Shown here one piece after another: positions 49,099 through 55,349 of a DNA stretch of 55,349 nucleotides. Below the pieces are notes generated by a model. The model did no database searches and was not told the DNA's origin. It was given only the letters and a program-made list of their open reading frames with translations. The translations under genes and the position numbers were made by a program. Positions within the stretch are counted from its first letter, which is position 1, and each line of letters starts with the position of its first letter. The DNA comes from an uncultured Pelagibacteraceae bacterium (GTDB taxonomy: Bacteria; Pseudomonadota; Alphaproteobacteria; Pelagibacterales; Pelagibacteraceae): positions 1 through 55,349 of the forward strand of contig CACHQT010000006.1 of NCBI GenBank assembly GCA_902582105.1, given 5' to 3'.

Positions 49099-52000
49099 TT
49101 ATATTTTGGTTGGAAATGGTTTTTCTGCATCAATTTTATATTTTATCATTGCTTCTTTTGCATGTTTTGTTGGAATTAACTGCTCTTTTGAAAGTACGCT
49201 AAGAGCATATGCAACAATATGCTCTTTATCAACCTCAAAAAATTTTCTTAATTTTTTTCTAGTATCGCTTCTACCAAAACCATCGGTCCCTAAAGAATAA
49301 AAATTTTTTTTTGTATATTGTCTAATTTGGTCAGAATGACTTCTCATGTAGTCTGAGGCAGCTAAAATTGGTCCTTCTTTTTTTTTAAAACATTGTTCGA
49401 CATAAGAAACTCTTTGGGGCTTATCTGGATTTAATAAATTGTATCTTTCAACCTCCATTCCGTCCCTACTCAATTCATTAAAGCTTGTAACGCTCCATAT
49501 TTCACTGTCAATTTGATAATCTTTTTGTAATATTTCTGCGGCAGCCATAACTTCTCTTAAGATTGTTCCTGATCCCATTAACTGAATTTTTGTTTTTTTA
49601 TATCTATCAAGTTCTTTTATTTTATACATTCCTTTTAATATTCCTTCCTTACAATTTTTATCTTCTGGCATTGCAGGATGTGGATAATTTTCGTTCATTG
49701 TTGTAATATAATAAAAAACATTTTCATTTTTTTCGTGCATTCTTTTTAATCCTTCTCTAAAAATGACTGCAAGTTCATAAGCAAAAGTAGGATCATATGA
49801 TTTACAATTTGGTATTGTAGATGCAAGCATGTGACTGTGGCCGTCTTGATGTTGTAATCCTTCCCCAGCAAGTGTCGTTCTTCCAGCTGTTGCACCTATT
49901 AAAAAGCCTCTAGCCTGGCTGTCGCCAGCTGCCCAATTAAAATCTCCTGTTCTTTGAAATCCAAACATAGAATAAAAAAGATAAATTGGTATCATTTCAA
50001 TATCATGATTAGAATATGCGGTTCCTGCCGCAATCCAAGATGACATTGAACCAGCTTCATTGATGCCTTCCTCTAAAACTTGCCCTTTTTTATCCTCTCT
50101 ATATGAAAATAAATTTTCAGCATCTTCTGGTTCATATTTTTGACCTTCGTGGGCATAAATACCTATTTTTTTGAAAAAACCTTCCATTCCAAAGGTTCTT
50201 GCTTCATCAGGTATTATTGGAACAAGTCTTGGAGAAACATTCTTATCTCTTAATAAATTTGTTAATAATCTTACTAATGCCATCGTAGTAGACATTTCTT
50301 TTTTTCCAGTAGACTCTTTTAAAAAATCAAAGATATCTTTAGGAGGTGCTTTTATTGGTTTAGAATAACTTGTCCTTTCTGGAATAAAACCACCAAGTTT
50401 AATTCTTCTATCTTTAATATATTTAATTTCATCAGAATTTTCGTTTGGTCTAAAATATTGAATTTCTTGTACCTGCTTATCTGTTAAGGGAACATCAAAT
50501 CTATCCCTATAATACATTAAATCATCTATATCTAATTTTTTTTGTTGATGACTTGTATTTACACTTTCTCCAGTTTTACCCATTCCATAACCTTTTATTG
50601 TTTTTGCAATTATAACAGTTGGGCTACCAGTATTTTTTATTGCTTCGCTGTATGCTGAATAAACTTTATGTGGGTCGTGACCTCCTCTATTTAGTCTCCA
50701 AATATCTTTGTCAGATAAAGAAGAAACTAATTTTTCAGTTTCAGGATATTTACCAAAAAAATTCTTTCTAACATATAAGCCATTTCTTGCTTTATAGGCT
50801 TGATATTCTCCATCGACAGTTTCATTCATTATCTTGACCAAATGCCCAGTTTTATCCTTAGCTAATAATGAATCCCAATAAGATCCCCAAATAACTTTTG
50901 TGACATTCCACCCTGCTCCTCTAAAAATTCCTTCGAGTTCCTGTATAATTTTTCCATTTCCTCTTACAGGTCCATCTAGTCTTTGAAGATTACAATTTAT
51001 AACAAAAATTAAATTATCAAGTTGCTCTCTTGCTGCCAAACCGATGGCGCCCAGAGATTCTGGCTCGTCCATTTCACCATCGCCAAGAAATGCCCAAACT
51101 TTTCTATTTTGATCTTTTATTAAACCGCGATTAATTAAATATTTCATAAATCTTGCTTGATATATTGCAAGCATTGGACCAAGACCCATTGATACAGTGG
51201 GGAACTGCCAAAACTTTGGCATTAACCAAGGGTGTGGGTATGAGGATAAACCTCCAATCTCTACTTCTTGTCTGAAGCTGTCTAATTGTTTTTCACTTAA
51301 TCTACCTTCAAGAAAAGCTCTAGCGTACATACCGGGTGCACTATGACCTTGGAAATAAATTAAATCCCCGCCAAATTTATTATTTTTACCTCTCCAAAAA
51401 TGATTCATTCCAACATCATAAAGAGTTGCTGCAGACGCAAATGTTCCAATGTGGCCACCAAGTTCTGGAAATTTTTTATTAGCTCTCACAACCATTGCTG
51501 CCGCATTCCATCTGATTAAAGATCTAATTTTTCTCTCAATATTTTGATCACCAGTAGACTTGACTTCTTTTTCTGGAGGTATTGTATTTATATAAGGAGT
51601 GTTTCTTGATAAAACTAAATCTGATCCTTGTTTGTAAGAATGCTCTATCAGTTGTTTTATTAAAAATTGGGCTCTTTTACTTCCATCATTTTCCAGAACT
51701 GAAGAAAGAGACTCTATCCATTCCTTCGTTTCAACTGGATCGATATCTCCTGCTGAATTTGCTAAATTATTTTTTTCTTCAGCAATTTTAATAGGCACAT
51801 CAGGCACATCTATATTTTCTTTTTCTGCAATTAATGTTTTTTCAGCTTGATTAATTATACTTTCTGTATCTTTGGGTATATTTTCTTTTGCCTGAGCTTC
51901 CTTTTTTTGATCACTATTTTCATTTTCGACATTTACGGTCAAAACTAAATCATCTTTTGAAACTTTATCTCCAATTTTAACACTAATAGATTCTATTTTT

Positions 52001-52158
52001 CCCTCTAAGGTTGACGGTATCTCAACACTTGATTTATCGCTCTCTATTGTAATAACTGGATCATTAACAGAAACCTTGTCACCTTTTTTAACTAAAATCT
52101 CTATGACCTCTACTTTTTCGAAGTCCCCAATATCTGGAACAAGTAATTTTTTATTCAT
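49099..52158 (-). CDS. aceE: Pyruvate dehydrogenase E1 with N-terminal lipoyl domain
   Basis: A 1019-residue protein from the ATG at 52156-52158; a TTG at 52203 would add 15 residues. Residues 2-78 form a biotinyl/lipoyl domain: VPDIGDFEKVEVIEILVKKG, then IESDKSSVEIPS with Lys42 as the lipoylation site. A Lys/Glu/Asn-rich linker runs to about 139. The rest, about 880 residues, matches homodimeric AceE (usually about 890), with thiamine diphosphate motif GDGEMDEPE (359-367) and NCNLQRLDGPVRGN. It catalyses pyruvate decarboxylation and reductive acetylation of the lipoyl group. The fusion is unusual; no E3 gene is nearby. Confidence 0.95.
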   Translation of the reverse strand: MNKKLLVPDIGDFEKVEVIEILVKKGDKVSVNDPVITIESDKSSVEIPSTLEGKIESISVKIGDKVSKDDLVLTVNVENENSDQKKEAQAKENIPKDTESIINQAEKTLIAEKENIDVPDVPIKIAEEKNNLANSAGDIDPVETKEWIESLSSVLENDGSKRAQFLIKQLIEHSYKQGSDLVLSRNTPYINTIPPEKEVKSTGDQNIERKIRSLIRWNAAAMVVRANKKFPELGGHIGTFASAATLYDVGMNHFWRGKNNKFGGDLIYFQGHSAPGMYARAFLEGRLSEKQLDSFRQEVEIGGLSSYPHPWLMPKFWQFPTVSMGLGPMLAIYQARFMKYLINRGLIKDQNRKVWAFLGDGEMDEPESLGAIGLAAREQLDNLIFVINCNLQRLDGPVRGNGKIIQELEGIFRGAGWNVTKVIWGSYWDSLLAKDKTGHLVKIMNETVDGEYQAYKARNGLYVRKNFFGKYPETEKLVSSLSDKDIWRLNRGGHDPHKVYSAYSEAIKNTGSPTVIIAKTIKGYGMGKTGESVNTSHQQKKLDIDDLMYYRDRFDVPLTDKQVQEIQYFRPNENSDEIKYIKDRRIKLGGFIPERTSYSKPIKAPPKDIFDFLKESTGKKEMSTTMALVRLLTNLLRDKNVSPRLVPIIPDEARTFGMEGFFKKIGIYAHEGQKYEPEDAENLFSYREDKKGQVLEEGINEAGSMSSWIAAGTAYSNHDIEMIPIYLFYSMFGFQRTGDFNWAAGDSQARGFLIGATAGRTTLAGEGLQHQDGHSHMLASTIPNCKSYDPTFAYELAVIFREGLKRMHEKNENVFYYITTMNENYPHPAMPEDKNCKEGILKGMYKIKELDRYKKTKIQLMGSGTILREVMAAAEILQKDYQIDSEIWSVTSFNELSRDGMEVERYNLLNPDKPQRVSYVEQCFKKKEGPILAASDYMRSHSDQIRQYTKKNFYSLGTDGFGRSDTRKKLRKFFEVDKEHIVAYALSVLSKEQLIPTKHAKEAMIKYKIDAEKPFPTKI

Positions 52159-52225
52159 TTTAATAGTTATAATTTTACCACATTTGAAGCCTTTTTTGGA
52201 CAAGCTTTAGTGTCATATTTTAATA

Positions 52226-52342
52226 ATGTTAATAAATTTGCTAAAAAAAATAATTAAAGCTGAATACAACCAAGATCTAGACGCTAAAATTTGGATACAA
52301 AAAATATTATTAAAGAAAAATTTAAGTTCTTTAAAATATTAA
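52226..52342 (+). CDS. Possible 38-codon ORF between aceE and thiolase
   Basis: The ATG at 52226 opens MLINLLKKIIKAEYNQDLDA and closes at TAA 52340-52342, overlapping the thiolase stop by 4 nt. The product is basic and amphipathic, with no membrane segment. It fills the only plus-strand space in the 180-nt gap upstream of aceE. No ribosome-binding site stands out and I recognise no family, so chance is about as likely as a gene. Confidence 0.3.
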   Translation: MLINLLKKIIKAEYNQDLDAKIWIQKILLKKNLSSLKY

Positions 52343-53451
52343 TCCCTTTCAACGCACATTGATATTCCCATACCACCCCCAATACACAAAGTCGTTAAAC
52401 CTTTTTTTAAATCTTGTCTTATCATTTCGTGAACTAATGTAACTAGTATTCTTGCACCTGATGCTCCAATAGGATGTCCTAAAGCAATAGCTCCTCCATT
52501 GACATTAACCTTTTCAATTGGAATTTTGAGTTCTTTGATTACTGCTATGCTTTGAGCTGCAAATGCTTCGTTCGACTCAATTAAATCTAAATCATTTATA
52601 GACCATCCTGCTTTTTTTAGAGCTTTATTAGTTGCAGGAATTGGTCCTGTTCCCATAAGAGCAGGTTCAACTCCACAAGTTGCCCAAGAAATAATTTTAG
52701 CTAAAGGTTTTATATTATTTTTTTCTGCCTCTGCTCTATTCATTAAAAGAACTGCTGCCGCTCCATCATTTACTCCTGATGAATTGCCGGCTGTAACAGT
52801 TCCATTTTCTTTAAAAGCAGTATTAAGCTTAGAAAGACTTTCCTCTGTAACATTAGCTCTAGGATGCTCATCTAATAAATTATCTCCTTCGATTATTTCC
52901 TCTTTAAATTTTTTTTGCTTTATTGCTTCTTGCGCTTTTAATTGAGAGGCAACAGCAAACTTGTCTTGTTCTTTTCTTGAAATTCCAAATTTCTCAGCTA
53001 CATTTTCTGCTGTAATTCCCATATGATAATTGTTGTAAGCGTCTATTAAACCATCTTTAAGCATAAATTCCTCATTTGAATTTGTCATACTTTCTTGTCC
53101 CCCAGCAATAACTATCTTTGCATCGTTAGAAATAATTGATTGATAGCCTGCTACAACAGCTCTTAAACCTGAACCGCAAACTTGGTTAATAATGTAAGCA
53201 GTCTTATCATTTGGTAAGCCAGCTTTTATCGCAGCCTGCCTTGCAGGGTTTTGACCCGTATCACCAGTTAAAACTTGACCCATTATTACTTCATCAATGG
53301 CGTCAGTTTGAATTTTTGATTTCTTTAGAATACTTAATATGACATTAGCACCTAACTCATGAGCTTGGTAATTTGACCATATACCTCTTAGTTTACCGAT
53401 AGCTGTCCTTGCGGCAGATACAATTACTACATCTTTTAAATTTTTTACCAT
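52339..53451 (-). CDS. Acetyl-CoA acetyltransferase (thiolase)
   Basis: A 370-residue thiolase that condenses or cleaves acetyl/acetoacetyl-CoA. Catalytic residues are present: Cys92 in NQVCGSGLRA, His326 in IALGHPIGASGAR, and Cys356 in CIGGGMG. It is about 20 residues shorter than the common 390. The lost residues lie in the loop domain: right after GGQESM (where a HxxxGxKxG stretch is expected before KDGLIDAYNNYHMG), and near EGDNLLDEHPRANV. The biosynthetic type (PhaA/AtoB) is likely. It is followed, on the other strand, by tRNA-Arg and a thioesterase. Confidence 0.93.
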   Translation of the reverse strand: MVKNLKDVVIVSAARTAIGKLRGIWSNYQAHELGANVILSILKKSKIQTDAIDEVIMGQVLTGDTGQNPARQAAIKAGLPNDKTAYIINQVCGSGLRAVVAGYQSIISNDAKIVIAGGQESMTNSNEEFMLKDGLIDAYNNYHMGITAENVAEKFGISRKEQDKFAVASQLKAQEAIKQKKFKEEIIEGDNLLDEHPRANVTEESLSKLNTAFKENGTVTAGNSSGVNDGAAAVLLMNRAEAEKNNIKPLAKIISWATCGVEPALMGTGPIPATNKALKKAGWSINDLDLIESNEAFAAQSIAVIKELKIPIEKVNVNGGAIALGHPIGASGARILVTLVHEMIRQDLKKGLTTLCIGGGMGISMCVERD

Positions 53452-53519
53452 ATAAATACAATAATTCTTAAATAGTAAAATTTCATTAAAAATTATATAT
53501 ATAAGTAAAATTATTAATT

Positions 53520-53596
53520 GCGCCTGTAGCTCAACTGGATAGAGCGCTTGGCTACGGACCAGGAGGTTCTGGGTTCGACTCCTAGCAGGCGCACCA
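53520..53596 (+). tRNA. tRNA-Arg (anticodon ACG)
   Basis: The acceptor stem GCGCCTG (53520-53526) pairs with CAGGCGC (53586-53592), followed by A73 and encoded CCA (53594-53596). The anticodon stem CTTGG/CCAGG holds loop CTACGGA with anticodon ACG at 53554-53556. The T loop TTCGACT is standard. The A34 is expected to be edited to inosine to read CGU, CGC and CGA. Confidence 0.97.
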
Positions 53597-53610
53597 AACG
53601 AGGTGATAAA

Positions 53611-53709
53611 ATGCTAAATTTATTTTCTAAAATTTCACTAGAAAAATCAGTAATATACTTTTTTATAATAGTTTTTATAATTTTATTAATTTTAACATTT
53701 ATACTTTAA
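53611..53709 (+). CDS. Tiny single-pass membrane protein (32 aa)
   Basis: The ATG at 53611 opens MLNLFSKISLEKSVIYFF and closes at TAA 53707-53709. A polar N-terminus is followed by one nearly pure aliphatic helix (about 14-32). The sequence before it, GAGGTGAT ending 4 nt before the ATG, is an exceptionally good match to the anti-Shine-Dalgarno of 16S rRNA for this AT-rich region. It sits 14 nt after tRNA-Arg and 4 nt before the thioesterase gene. No family is recognised. Confidence 0.5.
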   Translation: MLNLFSKISLEKSVIYFFIIVFIILLILTFIL

Positions 53710-53713
53710 AAAT

Positions 53714-54139
53714 ATGCCAAAAGAATTTGAACAGATCAGTATCAAACCAGGTTTTATGAAGCATAATGGTGGACTTTTCTTTAGAGAAATTTCTGAGACT
53801 GAGTATGAATTTAAATGCTTAATTTCAGAAAATCATCTTAATGCTGCCGGCATTACTCATGGAGGGTATGTGGCTGCTTTAATTGATGCTGGCTCTGGCA
53901 CCGCTGCACATAGAGCTGCAGGAAATTCGCCATGTGTAACGATATCTTTGGACTTAAAATTTATTGGGGCAACAAAAGTTGGAGATGAAATTGTTGGCTT
54001 TACTAAAATTCAAAAAAAAACAAAGTCACTAGTTTTTTTAATTTGTCATCTAAAGTGCAAAGATAAAATTATTGCATCAGCCTCGGGGGTATGGAAAATA
54101 TTAAATATTAAACCTTCTAACTTGGGCCCTGGGGGTTAA
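53714..54139 (+). CDS. PaaI-family hotdog-fold acyl-CoA thioesterase
   Basis: A 141-residue hotdog protein. The family signature is NAAGITHGGYVAALIDAGSG, where the HGG loop precedes the long helix and the Asp is a catalytic candidate. The strand SPCVTISLDLKFIGATKVGDEI is also typical. It hydrolyses an acyl-CoA, possibly aryl or short-chain; the substrate is unclear. The thiolase gene nearby suggests acyl-CoA metabolism. Its last 23 nt overlap the convergent TRAP permease gene. Confidence 0.88.
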   Translation: MPKEFEQISIKPGFMKHNGGLFFREISETEYEFKCLISENHLNAAGITHGGYVAALIDAGSGTAAHRAAGNSPCVTISLDLKFIGATKVGDEIVGFTKIQKKTKSLVFLICHLKCKDKIIASASGVWKILNIKPSNLGPGG

Positions 54140-55349
54140 TAATATTTTTTCTTCGATAATTAAAATACCCAAAGATAACTAAAAATAAAATAGATACTGG
54201 ATATACAAGAACTTTATTCGGTCTATCTAAATTTTCAATTTTAAATTCAGTAATATAGTCTCCAGTTTCTAAACCTGCTTTCTTAGCTTGCCCATTCCAT
54301 TTTAGTGTATCTATAATTATTTTATCATTTTCTTTAATTAAATTAATTCCATATTCTTCTAGATTGAAGCCATTCTCAAAACTATTTTTTTTAACTACAA
54401 ATAATTTATATCTTTCTCCATATTCACTTGGCCTTGTAATCTTAATATGGATTTCTTTATTTGGATCGAAATTTAAATTCTGTACTTTATTTAAATCTTT
54501 ATAATTAAATTTTGGATAAAATTTATTTAGAATAAATTCAGGAGATAAAAGTGATATAGAAATTATTAAGAAAATTATAATTTCAAACCATTTTAGTCTA
54601 CTGAACATCCAAGCTTGAGTTGCAGATGTGAATACTAAAATTCCAATTAATGATGTTGAAATTACTGTTAATGCATGCCAAATATTTTCAATTCCAATTA
54701 ATAGCAACTCGTGATTAAATAAAAAAACAATTGGTAAAACACCCGTCCTTAAACTATACCAAAATGCTTGGACACCTGTTTTTAGCGGATCTCCACCTGA
54801 TATTCCTGCTGCAGCATAAGATGCTAGACCTACGGGGGGTGTAACATCTGCCATTAAACCAAAATAAAATACAAAAAGATGAACTGCTATCAAAGGAAAT
54901 ATAAATCCAGATGCATTACCAACATCTACTAGAACCATAGACATTAAAGAAGCTACAACAACATAATTTGCAGTAGTTGGAAGCCCCATTCCTAATAACA
55001 AACACAAAACTATAGTCAAAAGAATTAAAATTATTACATTATCTCTAGCTACAGACTCTATTACTATAATTAAGTTTGTACTTAATCCAGTAGAACCAAC
55101 TGCTCCAACAATTACACCAGCTGTTGCAATTGCTATTCCAACTGCAACCATGTTTATTGCTCCCTTTTGAAAACCAACTATCGTTTGATTGTACCATATT
55201 CTAAAAGCATTCTTATAATTTTGCTGCTTAAATAATATGTTTATTAAATTTACTATAATCAATGCAATTGTTGCATAAAATATTGAGTATGCAGCAGTGA
55301 ATCTTAGATATACCAATAAATATATTAAAACAAAAATTGGAATTAAAAA
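54117..55349 (-). CDS. TRAP transporter fused permease (4TM/12TM), C-terminal part
   Basis: An open frame continuing off the right edge; at least 410 codons are visible, and the usual full length is about 850. The visible part is the end of the DctM-like 12-helix permease, with GLSTNLIIVIESVARDN, LLLGMGLPTTANYVVVA and MADVTPPVGLASYAAAGISGG. It is followed by a DUF3394-type C-terminal region with a PDZ-like stretch (NGQAKKAGLETGDYITEF) and a last hydrophobic helix. These secondary transporters use a periplasmic binding protein to import organic acids or similar solutes with sodium. The substrate and the missing N-terminus lie outside. Confidence 0.9.
   Translation of the reverse strand, partial: FLIPIFVLIYLLVYLRFTAAYSIFYATIALIIVNLINILFKQQNYKNAFRIWYNQTIVGFQKGAINMVAVGIAIATAGVIVGAVGSTGLSTNLIIVIESVARDNVIILILLTIVLCLLLGMGLPTTANYVVVASLMSMVLVDVGNASGFIFPLIAVHLFVFYFGLMADVTPPVGLASYAAAGISGGDPLKTGVQAFWYSLRTGVLPIVFLFNHELLLIGIENIWHALTVISTSLIGILVFTSATQAWMFSRLKWFEIIIFLIISISLLSPEFILNKFYPKFNYKDLNKVQNLNFDPNKEIHIKITRPSEYGERYKLFVVKKNSFENGFNLEEYGINLIKENDKIIIDTLKWNGQAKKAGLETGDYITEFKIENLDRPNKVLVYPVSILFLVIFGYFNYRRKNIINPQGPS

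Overview
The window is very AT-rich, densely packed DNA whose gene content and neighbourhoods point to a free-living marine alphaproteobacterium of the SAR11 clade (Pelagibacterales). Grounds: extreme lysine, isoleucine and asparagine richness, gaps of 0-5 nt or short overlaps between most neighbours, alphaproteobacterial neighbourhoods (rpmH-rnpA-yidD-yidC-argB-HAD-dapD-dapE near truA-fmt-def; a J-domain gene with cobS-cobT; a RegB-type kinase), and no insertion sequence, prophage or CRISPR. The clade is an inference; there is no rRNA here to settle it.

Layout. 1-1211: a small basic protein of unknown role, tRNA-Thr(GGT) and a VTT-domain membrane protein. 1271-8646 (+): rpmH, rnpA, yidD, yidC, argB, a HAD nucleotidase, dapD, dapE, then a histone-deacetylase-fold enzyme and a SET-domain lysine methyltransferase. 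8636-12755 (-): def-fmt-truA, a large exported protein of unknown function and a tiny membrane protein. 12813-17994: aroK-aroB (+), a BolA protein (-), then J-domain protein-cobS-cobT (+). 17991-21329 (-): gyrB followed by the redox kinase regB. 21434-29225: a cell-surface polysaccharide region (rfbA, rfbC, two methyltransferases, sulfotransferase, RmlD-like reductase, DUF4422 and GT17 glycosyltransferases, Gfo/Idh/MocA oxidoreductase) with tRNA-Ser(GGA) inside it. 29228-38758 (-): a translation block, GT4-thrS-infC-rpmI-rplT-pheS-pheT-lepA. 38800-46347: alpha/beta hydrolase, SDR protein, gltB and gltD. 46532-55349: uppP, an EamA permease, the pyruvate dehydrogenase genes, a thiolase, tRNA-Arg(ACG), a PaaI-type thioesterase and the 3' part of a fused TRAP permease that runs off the right edge.

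The most unusual feature is the pyruvate dehydrogenase pair. The lipoyl domain is fused to the N-terminus of the E1 subunit, and the E2 subunit starts directly with its subunit-binding domain and has no lipoyl domain. The two genes are in the same frame and are separated only by one stop codon. Other points of interest are the deacetylase/SET pair, the CobS/CobT/J-domain module with no CobN here, a RegB kinase keeping the redox cysteine at His+40, a C-methyltransferase lacking its N-terminal zinc motif, a hairpin with a U-run in the leader of gltD-gltB, and several tiny ORFs.

No stretch over 300 bases lacks a gene. The longest gaps are 46348-46531 (hairpin and a 13-codon ORF) and 52159-52338 (a 38-codon ORF).
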